A DNA stretch of 11,477 bases from Clostridia bacterium (GCA_017652965.1 JAGBZZ010000045.1:1-11477), one strand, 5' to 3'. Counted from the stretch's first letter, positions 1-6,904 are shown. Translations and numbers: made by a program. The notes: generated by a model not told the origin, from the letters alone.

Positions 1-84
1 AGTCATGGTAATTGCCATTGCTTTGTACCGCGGCAGTTGGCGTATGCGCAGGGGCGACTGCCGCTCCTTTCTTTCGAAGTTTAA
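1..84 (+). CDS. Possible 3' end of a rightward gene (partial, unidentified)
   Basis: Frame 1 is open from the window edge to a TAA at 82-84 and encodes 27 residues ending in LPLLSFEV. The frame-2 alternative (ATG at 5, running to 244) reads straight through a strong terminator hairpin at 95-126. Frame 1 instead stops 10 bases before that hairpin, which is the usual arrangement for a gene end. Frame 3 stops almost at once. The family is not recognisable from this fragment. The call rests on position relative to the terminator, and the fragment could also be non-coding. Confidence 0.3.
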   Translation, partial: SHGNCHCFVPRQLAYAQGRLPLLSFEV

Positions 85-94
85 AGAGGGTAGG

Positions 95-126
95 GGGGCT
101 GATGCGGGCGTGCATCAGCCCCTTTT
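95..126 (+). terminator. Rho-independent terminator for the gene entering from the left
   Basis: A perfect 11-bp stem (95-105 GGGGCTGATGC with 112-122 GCATCAGCCCC) has a 6-base loop and is followed by TTTT at 123-126. G93 and G94 could add wobble pairs. There is no T-tract on the opposite side, so it works rightward only. Confidence 0.8.
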
Positions 127-211
127 ACAGAATACCATAATTCTTTCCTTTTTTCAACAGCTTTCGTCTATTTTCCGAAAAGGCGCAAGGCGCGGCCGCG
201 CCCCTGCCGAT

Positions 212-245
212 AAAAAAGCCAAAGGCACGTTTCGGTACCTTTGAC
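212..245 (-). terminator. Terminator of the aminotransferase-GH3-phosphoesterase operon
   Basis: Read leftward, an 11-bp stem (arms 235-245 and 218-228, with T-G wobbles) has a 6-base loop and is followed by six T residues (complement of A212-217). It begins 14 bases past the stop codon of the phosphoesterase and closes the three-gene leftward operon. Confidence 0.85.
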
Positions 246-259
246 TTTATGGATCAATG

Positions 260-955
260 TTATAATTCAAATACCCAATAGGCGGCCTCGTTTTCGCACA
301 TGGCGGGGAGAGTGATATAACGAACCCCGTTGTGCACCGATTCCTGCCCAGGGTGATAATGCCCCTGAAAGACCGCCCTGACATTGCCGCTTTCCTCGAT
401 GATACGAAAAATCTCGTCACCGTTGGCAAGCCGATGATCCTCACGGATCACGGGGTCGATATTCTGATGCAGGAAAATATAGACGGGCGCGGAAAGCGCG
501 GAAAGCTCCTCCCCGAGGGCGGCGGAAAAGGGGTAATAGGTATCCTTCCAATCCGAGTCGCCGGGGGCGTAATGCACACCGCTTTTGAAGTAGCAGGCAT
601 CGAGGAACACAAGGTGCTTTCCGTCTATTTCGGTGCTCCTCGGCGGCTGTGTTCCAAGCACCGAATAGAAACGCTCGGGTGTCAGCACGAAGGCATCGTG
701 GTTGCCCATCAGGGCGAAGGTGCGAAGCGGACTTTTCTTTATAACCGCGGCGATCGCGGCGAGGTTTTCGATCTCCTTCTCTACCGTGTCCTCGGTATCG
801 ATCAGATCGCCGAGAGAGATCACGGCATCGCATCCGCTTTCCTCAAAAAACCGATAGGCCTCCCCGATCTTGCGGAGGGATTGATTATTGAAACGCCTGC
901 CGCAGGTGAGCGCCTTGCCGGAATAATGCGAATCTGTAAAAATTCCAATTTTCAC
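260..955 (-). CDS. Calcineurin-like metallophosphoesterase
   Basis: A 231-residue cytoplasmic protein of the calcineurin-like (metallophosphatase) superfamily, which hydrolyses phosphomono- or diesters using a di-metal centre. All signature blocks are present in order: D8-x-H10 in TDSH, GDLID at 49-53, GNHD at 84-87, H163 in FLHQN, and GHYH at 198-201. I chose the GTG at 953-955 because the protein then starts MKIGIFTDSH, as family members do, and a GGTGG lies about 9 bases upstream. An in-frame GTG at 977-979 would add eight non-conserved residues (PEWWCSD-like) and is the alternative start. It is the last gene of the leftward operon, 38 bases after the GH3 stop, with a terminator just downstream. 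The substrate is unknown. Its place after a glycosidase and a sugar-type aminotransferase hints at a phosphorylated sugar or nucleotide-sugar derivative, but this is inference. Confidence 0.9.
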   Translation of the reverse strand: MKIGIFTDSHYSGKALTCGRRFNNQSLRKIGEAYRFFEESGCDAVISLGDLIDTEDTVEKEIENLAAIAAVIKKSPLRTFALMGNHDAFVLTPERFYSVLGTQPPRSTEIDGKHLVFLDACYFKSGVHYAPGDSDWKDTYYPFSAALGEELSALSAPVYIFLHQNIDPVIREDHRLANGDEIFRIIEESGNVRAVFQGHYHPGQESVHNGVRYITLPAMCENEAAYWVFEL

Positions 956-993
956 GTCAGAACACCACCATTCCGGCACGCAGTTGGCCTTTT

Positions 994-2601
994 TTATTCA
1001 AAATCCACGTTGTAGGTCAGCTTGCCCTTTGGCGGGTATTCGCCCGCAAGCACCGAGAGGGCGGTATCGATGCACTCGGCCGAGACCGAGCCGACGAGGA
1101 TACGCCCCACGTGGTGCAGATACTCGAGGACGTAGGGATTACCGAAATGCACGACCGTCGAAAGCTGCCCGGAGACCAGCATCGCATCCATCAGCGACAG
1201 GATGCGGGGGGTAAAGCACTCAAACCCCGCCGAGCAGTCCTCCCCAAAGAAGGTGAAAAAGATCACGTCATCGTAATCCCGCGCCGCCTTGCAGGCCAGC
1301 CCGTTTTCCAGGGGCGAGGGGAACTGATGCACCATGTGGACGTCCGAATGCGGGAAAAGCTCCCGGATCCGCTTGGCAATGGTGCCGGGATCGTACCAGC
1401 CCTTGAATTGGGTATCCTCAATGACCTTTTCGGCATTGAGGTCGATCGAGTTATCGGTGAGGATCATAAAGAGGTGGCGTGCCTCCCTGTCGACCGCAAC
1501 CGAGACCCCCTCGTCGGTCTTCGCATAGATCGAGTCGGTATTGATCCTATGGATATTGGCCATATCCTCCTTTGTGATCTCGGCATCCTGCGAAAGCTCG
1601 AGCACCTTGTGCTGTGCCTCCAGCACGCGGCGCACCGCCTCGTTAAGGCGCTCGTCGGGGATCAGGCCGTTTTCGTAATACTCGATCATGGCCTCGTAGG
1701 CAAAGCGGGTCTCGCCCCACACAAGGGCAAGGTCGTTGCCACGGGCAACTGCCAGGCCGCGGGCCCCCTTCTGCCCGTATTTGGACACGATACCGCCCAT
1801 CGAGAGGGCATCGGTGATGGCGATGCCGTCAAAGCCAAGCTCACGGATAATGCCGATCACCTTCGGCGAAAGGGTGGCGGGGTTCTCGGGGTCGATGTTT
1901 ACGTAGCGCTTATGCTCTACCATAATGGCGTCCAGGAGGTTTTCCTTCATCAGCTCACGGTAGGGATAGAGGGCGGTTTCGATCAGCTCCTCGCGCGTTT
2001 CGATGCCGATGCCCTCGGCCATGTGCGTGTCGATCGGGCGGTTGCGCTTCTCGTTTTCGGCGGGGGCGCGGCGCTGGCTGCCGGGGTAATGCTTGCCGCA
2101 GGTCAGAACGCCGCCGTCGTGCATGCCGCGGGCAATGGCGGCGGCAAGGGCGGTCACGCGGTGCTTATCACTACCGAGCGAGCGGATGTTCTTCCCGCAA
2201 ACGCCACTGCAGTCGATCATGTCAACAAGCGGATTGCAGACCATGTTATAGCCCATCCTTCTCGCCGTGATGGCAGTCACGCGGCCAAAGGAATAGGCAA
2301 GCTCCTCGCTGTCGGTCATACCGAGCGAGTTGTGCAGGCCGATCATATAGTCGCCAAGGCCGCTTTCGGCATCGGTCAGGATCAGGATAGGGTAATCGGC
2401 CACGTCCTTGATCATTTGCATCACGTGGTGCTTCTTCTCGATCTCGGGCAGTACCCAGACAGCGCCGACCGCGTGATCACGGATAAGGTCAAGCAGGTAA
2501 CCGTATCCGTCCCCGAAGTTGACCATGGAAAAGCATGCGGACATACCAAGCTTTTGACGGACAGACAGATCCTCAAGCTTGAGCTCCTTGAGCTTTTTCA
2601 T
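994..2601 (-). CDS. Glycoside hydrolase family 3 (beta-N-acetylhexosaminidase-like) protein
   Basis: A 535-residue protein with a GH3 (beta/alpha)8 barrel at about residues 15-350 and a C-terminal alpha/beta region at about 360-530. NagZ-type landmarks are visible: KHYPG at 170-174, an Asp-Thr-His (191-193) matching the NagZ D-S-H, and D264 in ITDALSMGGI, which aligns with the GH3 nucleophile. The NagZ loop GHGDT after KH(F/Y)P, which carries the catalytic His, is replaced by GSQRRAP, so that His is missing and specificity or mechanism may differ. No signal peptide is seen, so it probably acts in the cytoplasm on imported beta-linked sugars. Its ATG overlaps the stop codon of the upstream aminotransferase by one base (TAATG) and a GAGGAGA ribosome site lies inside that gene, so the two are translationally coupled. 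The family call is firm; the substrate is not. Confidence 0.88.
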   Translation of the reverse strand: MKKLKELKLEDLSVRQKLGMSACFSMVNFGDGYGYLLDLIRDHAVGAVWVLPEIEKKHHVMQMIKDVADYPILILTDAESGLGDYMIGLHNSLGMTDSEELAYSFGRVTAITARRMGYNMVCNPLVDMIDCSGVCGKNIRSLGSDKHRVTALAAAIARGMHDGGVLTCGKHYPGSQRRAPAENEKRNRPIDTHMAEGIGIETREELIETALYPYRELMKENLLDAIMVEHKRYVNIDPENPATLSPKVIGIIRELGFDGIAITDALSMGGIVSKYGQKGARGLAVARGNDLALVWGETRFAYEAMIEYYENGLIPDERLNEAVRRVLEAQHKVLELSQDAEITKEDMANIHRINTDSIYAKTDEGVSVAVDREARHLFMILTDNSIDLNAEKVIEDTQFKGWYDPGTIAKRIRELFPHSDVHMVHQFPSPLENGLACKAARDYDDVIFFTFFGEDCSAGFECFTPRILSLMDAMLVSGQLSTVVHFGNPYVLEYLHHVGRILVGSVSAECIDTALSVLAGEYPPKGKLTYNVDFE

Positions 2602-3767
2602 TACCCGATCTCCTCAAGGGCTGCCCGGATCTTGGCGATCTTGGCATCAAGATCCGCCTCGGTGGCATCGGGGTTCAGCGAGATATATGCCGCGCGGCTC
2701 ATAATGTCAAGCGATCTCGGGCAGACCTCGGGGCCGTAGGAGGGGCGGCTGTTTTCGGGCATGTTGAAGGGGTTCTTCTTGGGGTGGAAGGCGCCGTTGT
2801 GCTTGGCAATGCAGTCCCAAGCGGTATAAACGTGCTTACCGTTGTTGATCGGACGGCCGCCGCCTACCCTCTTGGCAAAGGCATCCGCCTTTTCCGCACT
2901 GTCAAAGCGGAAGCCGAGGATGGTGGCGCAATCGCCGTCGTTATCGTTCGAGGGGAGGAAGTCGCAAAGGCCGTGGAGGGCGTTCATGATATAGCGGCGG
3001 TTCTTGCGCAGATCGGCAAGGATGCCGTCAAGGCGGGTCAGCTGTACGCGCATGATGGCCGCGGTGATATCGTTGGTGCGCACCTCGGTCCCGCAGAACA
3101 GCTCGGTAGAGAAGTCTCCGAGGTACTGGCCGAAGTAGGCGATGGCGTTACTGTCGTGATAAATGATCGACCGCTCAAAGATCAGCCTGTCATTCGTGAG
3201 AAGGGCACCGCCCTCGCCCGCGCTGATGATCTTAAACTGGTTAAAGCTGAAGGCACCGACGTCGCCGATGGTACCGAGGCGGCGCCCCTTGTACGAGCCA
3301 CCGACGGCCTGGCAGGCGTCCTCCACAACGGCAAGGTTGTGCTTCTTGGCTACCGAGAGGATCGCATCCATGTTACAGGGCAGCCCCTGCATGTGCACAA
3401 CGGCGATCGCCTTCGTTTTTTCGGTGATGCGTCTTTCCACGTCCTCGGCATCGATGGTCAGGGTCTCGTCGATATCGGCAACGATCGGGATGGCGCCCGC
3501 CTCGATCACCGCCATGGCGGTGGCAATATAGGTATATGCGGGAACAATGACCTCATCCCCGGGGCCAATGCCGAGGGCAACCATGGCCGACGTAAGGGCG
3601 GCATGACCCGAGGTCATCAGAAGGGCGTGCTTACAGTCTACCTTTTCGCAAAGCTCACGCTCAAACTGCACCGTCTCGGAAGGATTCGGGCCACCGCTTT
3701 TAAAGGCCCAGCCCGACTTAAGCACCTTGGTTACGGCATCGATCTCTTCCTGTCCTATTCTGAACAT
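2601..3767 (-). CDS. DegT/DnrJ/EryC1/StrS-family PLP-dependent aminotransferase
   Basis: A 388-residue fold-type I aminotransferase of the family that aminates keto-sugars and cyclitols, usually with glutamate or glutamine as donor. Visible features are the N-terminal GxxGGPNPSETVQFE-like segment, the PLP-phosphate region TSGHAALTSA at 52-61, PAYTYIATA at 76-84, the D150 in VVEDACQAVGG that contacts the PLP ring nitrogen, and the Schiff-base lysine K179 in SFNQFKIISAGEGG. Length is normal for the family. The ATG has a TGAGGA ribosome site 6 bases upstream. It is the first gene of the operon, under the promoter at 3824-3852, and is coupled to the GH3 gene downstream. The product could be an amino sugar or an aminocyclitol. 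Family members in Clostridia also sit in catabolic loci, so biosynthesis should not be assumed. Confidence 0.93.
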   Translation of the reverse strand: MFRIGQEEIDAVTKVLKSGWAFKSGGPNPSETVQFERELCEKVDCKHALLMTSGHAALTSAMVALGIGPGDEVIVPAYTYIATAMAVIEAGAIPIVADIDETLTIDAEDVERRITEKTKAIAVVHMQGLPCNMDAILSVAKKHNLAVVEDACQAVGGSYKGRRLGTIGDVGAFSFNQFKIISAGEGGALLTNDRLIFERSIIYHDSNAIAYFGQYLGDFSTELFCGTEVRTNDITAAIMRVQLTRLDGILADLRKNRRYIMNALHGLCDFLPSNDNDGDCATILGFRFDSAEKADAFAKRVGGGRPINNGKHVYTAWDCIAKHNGAFHPKKNPFNMPENSRPSYGPEVCPRSLDIMSRAAYISLNPDATEADLDAKIAKIRAALEEIG

Positions 3768-3823
3768 AATGATTCCTCACATTCTTGTTATCAGCATTTG
3801 CCGCATACGGCGGCACTGTATCC

Positions 3824-3852
3824 AGTATATAAAAAGTGCCTCTTTTTCGCAA
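3824..3852 (-). promoter_or_regulatory. Promoter of the aminotransferase-GH3-phosphoesterase operon
   Basis: Read leftward: TTGCGA (3852-3847), a 17-bp spacer, then TATACT (3829-3824). The predicted 5' leader is about 50 bases and contains a small GC-rich hairpin (GCCGC 3800-3804 with GCGGC 3810-3814) between promoter and ATG. The promoter is back-to-back with that of the AraC-type regulator. Confidence 0.75.
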
Positions 3853-3904
3853 GGCCATTACTTGATTGTTTCTACCCAAAAATTATCATATTTTTTTGAA
3901 AATC

Positions 3905-3933
3905 TTGCAAAAACGCAAAAATTAGGCTATAAT
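3905..3933 (+). promoter_or_regulatory. Promoter of the AraC-family regulator gene
   Basis: TTGCAA (3905-3910), a 17-bp spacer and a perfect TATAAT (3928-3933). The spacer region carries the direct repeat GCAAAAA-c-GCAAAAA (3907-3921), a possible regulator half-site. The stretch between this -35 and the divergent one (3853-3904) is AT-rich and is the likely operator zone. No palindrome in it is convincing. Confidence 0.75.
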
Positions 3934-3984
3934 CATGGTGGAAAAGCGCTTTTTGGTTACAAAAATTCTCAAACGGGGGCTGAC

Positions 3985-4806
3985 ATGATATACCAACCGC
4001 TGAACACGGGCGGCACAGACTATTCCGCCGGGATCATTACCGGCTTTTCCTCTTACCCCTTGCACCGTCACGTGGCGGTAGAGCTGATGTACGTGATGAC
4101 GGGCGAGCTTTCCATCCTGCTGGATGGGGAGAGCCACACGGCGCACGAGGGGGATCTTATCTTCGTTGGCAGCAGGATCGCACACTCTGTCACCGCGTGC
4201 CGTGAGGGCACCGTCTTTCTTCTGATCGAATTCGGCCCTACCTTTGCCCGCAACGGCTTTGAGGGGATCGCCGCCCTTGCCCCGCGGGAGCCGGTGCGGC
4301 GTGCGGATACGCATCCCGAGATGGGGGTGATCCTGCCGCTTCTTTTGGAGATCGTGCAGGAGCGGTACACCCCGACCGACGAATCCGAGCTGATCGTGGT
4401 GGGCAACATTTCCAAGACGGTGGCCTATCTCTGCCGCGCCCTTACCCCAAAGGAGAGCACCCCCCCGACGGGGCGCAGAATGTCGGCAGAGCAGGTGCTT
4501 GATTTTATTACCTATCATTATATGGAGGAGCTGAGCATCAAGGAAGCGGCCGACCGCATGGGCTACAGTGTCTGCAACTTCTGTCGGATCGTGAAAAAGG
4601 AGTTTGGCAAAAGCTTTCACGTCCTTTTGAACGAGGCACGGATCAAGCGTGCCTGCGCCCTGCTTTACGATACCGATCTTCCGATCTGCCAGATCGCACG
4701 CGAGGTCGGCTTTGCCGAGGCAAAAAGCTTTGGGCGCGTGTTCAAAAGCATGAAGGGCTGTACCCCCAGCGAGTACGTGGTAAGGCACAGGCAAGGCGGG
4801 GAATAG
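3985..4806 (+). CDS. AraC-family transcriptional regulator with N-terminal cupin domain
   Basis: A 273-residue DNA-binding regulator. The N-terminal sensor (about 1-100) shows a textbook cupin motif 1: H27-x-H29-x3-E33-x6-G40. A second block follows around EGDLIFVGSRIAH (55-67). The C-terminal AraC/XylS domain (about 168-268) has two helix-turn-helix units, SIKEAADRMGYSVCNFCRIVKKEFG and LPICQIAREVGFAEAKSFGRVFKSMKGCTPSEY, with the typical GF-x6-F-x3-F-K-x6-P signature. Start: the ATG at 3985 follows a G-rich GGGGG at 3975-3979. In-frame upstream codons would run back through the promoter (3905-3933), so a longer protein is unlikely. It is divergent from the aminotransferase operon and probably controls it in response to a sugar. 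Array A and a terminator lie in its 3' region. Confidence 0.92.
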   Translation: MIYQPLNTGGTDYSAGIITGFSSYPLHRHVAVELMYVMTGELSILLDGESHTAHEGDLIFVGSRIAHSVTACREGTVFLLIEFGPTFARNGFEGIAALAPREPVRRADTHPEMGVILPLLLEIVQERYTPTDESELIVVGNISKTVAYLCRALTPKESTPPTGRRMSAEQVLDFITYHYMEELSIKEAADRMGYSVCNFCRIVKKEFGKSFHVLLNEARIKRACALLYDTDLPICQIAREVGFAEAKSFGRVFKSMKGCTPSEYVVRHRQGGE

Positions 4807-4816
4807 CAGGATGCGC

Positions 4817-4904
4817 CCGCCTGCGGCGGAATGATGTTAGCCTTTGGCTAAATGATGCTGTGTGCGTTGCACGCAAATGATGTTGTGTCCTGCGGACACA
4901 AATG
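4817..4904 (+). repeat. Array A: four mini-hairpins joined by AATGATG linkers
   Basis: Four short stems follow one another with almost no unpaired sequence except the linker. They are CCGCC-TGC-GGCGG (4817-4829), TTAGCC-TTT-GGCTAA (4837-4851), a 7-bp stem with loop GTT (4859-4875), and TGTGTCC-TGC-GGACACA (4884-4900). AATGATG linkers start at 4830, 4851 and 4876, and a final AATGA at 4901 runs into the A-tract of the terminator. Spacing between linker starts is 21, 25 and 25 bases. The array lies in the 3' untranslated region of the AraC gene. Related copies are at 9401-9480 (same orientation) and 6721-6815 (inverted). Confidence 0.85.
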
Positions 4905-4939
4905 AAAAATCCCGAAAGCAAGGGCTTTCGGGATTTTTT
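4905..4939. terminator. Bidirectional terminator between the AraC gene and the GH-D gene
   Basis: A 15-bp perfect stem (4905-4919 with 4924-4938) has an AAGG loop, ending in TTTTTT on the right and A-rich (T-rich on the other strand) on the left. It serves the rightward AraC transcript and the leftward GH-D transcript, whose stop is at 5036. The stretch 4940-5035 shows nothing further. Confidence 0.88.
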
Positions 4940-5035
4940 GCTTTGTGCAAAACGTTGCCGCGCCTGTCGGCCGTGAGGGATGCGTGGCCAATACCGTTTT
5001 GAAAGGGCAAGCATTTTACTCGCGCCCCTTGAAAA

Positions 5036-6649
5036 TCACTTTACGGCAAAGGATCCGGTTCCGTTTTTCGGATACCAATTGTAGGTTACGGGCTTTCCGT
5101 TCAAAAGCCATCTTTCGGGACATACGTTTTCCATCCAATCAAGGGGGATCAGCTCGTCCTCTTGAACCGAATTTGCTTTGTAAGCGATCTTAAGGTCTGC
5201 TTTTTCCGTTTCACATATCACGTCGGGATCGGGGGATACGAACATGGGCGCGCCGCTGTGCGCAACAGCGTCAAGCCACTGTCTGTTGAGCTGCCAATCG
5301 ATAAGCCCCGTGATTCCGATGCAATCCACGTCGCTTTCGTAAAAGGCCTTGTGATGCAGCATTCGAAACGCCAGCGTGTTGATGCCGTATTTTCGCACCT
5401 TTTCCCAGTCCTTGCCGCTGGTATCGTCACCCGTGCGGTTAAGATGGATCATACCCGCCGCCAAATGACCGATGACGTTGCACCCCAAAACAACGGCTTT
5501 CCCTTTCGCCGCCTCGTATATGGCCTTGTTAAGAGCGATAAATATTTCCGCCGTGGTTTTACTGCGATCGTAAAAGTGCCAGCCGTCAGCGGCAAATTCG
5601 GCCTTTCTTTCAAAGCCCCAGTACCCGAGTGCGTCAAAAGTAGAAAAATCGTGCTTTATAAGCTTGTAGCCCCAGTCGCAAAGCATGCTTACGGTGTTCT
5701 TTATATAAGCAAGCGTATCGGGATGAGAAGGATCGAGGTTTTTGCCGTCGTTTGCACATCTTTGCGGCGCCCCCTCCGCAAATACCGTGTAGCGGACGTC
5801 GCGAAGCGGTCGTATCCATATTCCGGGATAGACCCCTCTGGCGGTGATCTCCGAGGCAAGCTCCTGCATGTTATAAAACCTGCCTTCTCTGAATTCCCCC
5901 CAAGGAGCGCTGAGGTGGTTCTTTTCCCAGCCCGCATCGATAACCATATACGGCTTTTCGGTATTTCCCCGGCATAGATCCGCAAGCAATTCTGCATCTC
6001 TTATGACGGCGCTGTGGGATATTTGACCGTAGGCATAGTACCAATCGTTGTTTCCGTATATCTTGTGATCTGCCTTCAGCGGGGTATCGCAAAGCAAGGA
6101 ATAATACTTTTTCAAAGCAGAAAAAGCCGATACGTCTCGGTATTCACCGAAAAGGATCTCGCATACGCCAAGCGTTCTGCCGTTCAGAACGACCCCTTCG
6201 CCTCCGCATCTCACGTCAAGCCATAAGGTGATTCCGTTTGCATCGTATTGCCAAAAGCACATAGCGGCAGGACAGGTCTTGACACCAAAGCACTCGGTAA
6301 ACCTCCCTTGTGTGTCCGCAACCCGGTCAGAGCCGTTGGAGACAGCGCAGACCCAAGGCATATAACGGTCGGGCACAATGCCGCGCCACTCTATGTCTCC
6401 GTAGCCTCTTTCCCAAGCGTCGCCGTAAACCTTTATGATGTCGGTTCGCTTTTCCTTTTCGGTGAAATTCCACCGCACCTTTAAATATTTTACGGCAGTT
6501 TCTTTGGCGAATAGCCTTATGCAAAGCGTTTTGGCATCTGTCGTGCAAATATCGCTTTTAACGTCGTCGAATGCGGCGGTATGCTCGCTTGTTTCGAAAG
6601 CTCTTGATTCACAAAAAACCGAGAAATAATCAGGGTAGCGTAATTTCAT
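5036..6649 (-). CDS. Clan GH-D glycoside hydrolase (alpha-galactosidase-like, GH36/GH27 relative)
   Basis: A 537-residue protein. The N-terminal third (about 1-190) looks like a beta-rich supersandwich domain. A (beta/alpha)8 barrel follows from about 198, opening with GNNDWYYAYG, then MVIDAGWE (235-242), YPGIWIRPL (274-282), the nucleophile motif YKLIKHDF with D334, and NRTGDDTSG (404-412), in which D408 or D409 fits the acid/base. This order is typical of alpha-galactosidase-type retaining enzymes. No signal peptide is visible, so it is probably cytoplasmic. Start: the ATG at 6647-6649 has a GAGAGG site 9 bases upstream and a near-consensus promoter at 6685-6713. It stands alone, with the bidirectional terminator at 4905-4939 downstream. 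The family is secure at clan level; substrate and exact CAZy family are not. Confidence 0.87.
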   Translation of the reverse strand: MKLRYPDYFSVFCESRAFETSEHTAAFDDVKSDICTTDAKTLCIRLFAKETAVKYLKVRWNFTEKEKRTDIIKVYGDAWERGYGDIEWRGIVPDRYMPWVCAVSNGSDRVADTQGRFTECFGVKTCPAAMCFWQYDANGITLWLDVRCGGEGVVLNGRTLGVCEILFGEYRDVSAFSALKKYYSLLCDTPLKADHKIYGNNDWYYAYGQISHSAVIRDAELLADLCRGNTEKPYMVIDAGWEKNHLSAPWGEFREGRFYNMQELASEITARGVYPGIWIRPLRDVRYTVFAEGAPQRCANDGKNLDPSHPDTLAYIKNTVSMLCDWGYKLIKHDFSTFDALGYWGFERKAEFAADGWHFYDRSKTTAEIFIALNKAIYEAAKGKAVVLGCNVIGHLAAGMIHLNRTGDDTSGKDWEKVRKYGINTLAFRMLHHKAFYESDVDCIGITGLIDWQLNRQWLDAVAHSGAPMFVSPDPDVICETEKADLKIAYKANSVQEDELIPLDWMENVCPERWLLNGKPVTYNWYPKNGTGSFAVK

Positions 6650-6684
6650 AAATAAAAGCCTCTCTATCGGTGGTTTCTGCGTTC

Positions 6685-6713
6685 AGTATAGCATAAAAGG
6701 GGCGGGGTGTCAA
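6685..6713 (-). promoter_or_regulatory. Promoter of the GH-D glycosidase gene
   Basis: Read leftward: TTGACA (6713-6708, perfect), a 17-bp spacer and TATACT (6690-6685), preceded by TG-C as an extended -10. It is the strongest promoter of the protein-coding genes here. The last hairpin of array B ends 7 bases upstream of the -35, at 6721. Confidence 0.85.
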
Positions 6714-6720
6714 TCTATTT

Positions 6721-6815
6721 GCGCGGAGCGCCACATCATTGGGCGAAGCCCACATCATTGCGAAGCACATCATTTGCGACTTGTCGCAACATCGTTTTGT
6801 GTCCGCCTGCGGCGG
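6721..6815 (-). repeat. Array B: mini-hairpins joined by AATGATG linkers, inverted orientation
   Basis: The top strand shows CATCATT linkers at 6734, 6753 and 6768 and a variant CATCGTT at 6790, so the AATGATG sense is leftward. Stems are GCGC-GGA-GCGC (6721-6731), TGGGC-GAA-GCCCA (6740-6752), TGC-GAA-GCA (6759-6767), TTGCGAC-TT-GTCGCAA (6774-6789) and CCGCC-TGC-GGCGG (6803-6815). The last stem matches the first stem of array A base for base. Spacing is shorter (19, 15 and 22 bases) and loops in the linker sense are mostly TTC, so this is a different subtype. It fills the gap between two divergent promoters. Confidence 0.8.
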
Positions 6816-6875
6816 AATTCAAGTGGCGCGAGGGAAGAATGTGCCCTGCCCGAAGGCGTTTTTTCGCATTCCCTC

Positions 6876-6904
6876 TTGCAAAAGGGGAGGATCTGTGTTA
6901 TATC
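6876..6904 (+). promoter_or_regulatory. Probable promoter of the peptidase C26-type gene
   Basis: TTGCAA (6876-6881), a 17-bp spacer and TATATC (6899-6904), with TG-T immediately before it as an extended -10. The predicted transcript would start near 6911 and include the GGAGGG ribosome site at 6923-6928. The -10 match is modest. Confidence 0.5.

Noticed and set aside
189..202. 14-bp perfect palindrome GGCGCGGCCGCGCC
   Set aside because: It is short and low in complexity, in a GC-rich pocket between two terminators, with no second copy seen. Chance is sufficient.
5..244. 79-codon rightward ORF at the left edge
   Set aside because: It reads through the strong terminator at 95-126 and part of the leftward terminator, and has no protein-like composition.
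1111..2739. 542-codon rightward ORF opposite the GH3 gene
   Set aside because: It is an antisense shadow of a GC-rich gene with clear GH3 motifs on the other strand. The same applies to the long antisense frames at 2784-3899, 8058-9167 and 9743-11053.
3727..3984. Upstream extension of the AraC regulator to 3727
   Set aside because: It would overlap the start of the aminotransferase gene and include the regulator's own promoter. The cupin domain begins normally from the ATG at 3985.
4817..4904. CRISPR array
   Set aside because: The constant parts are only 7-11 bases and the variable parts are self-complementary hairpins. No repeat of usual length and no cas gene are present.
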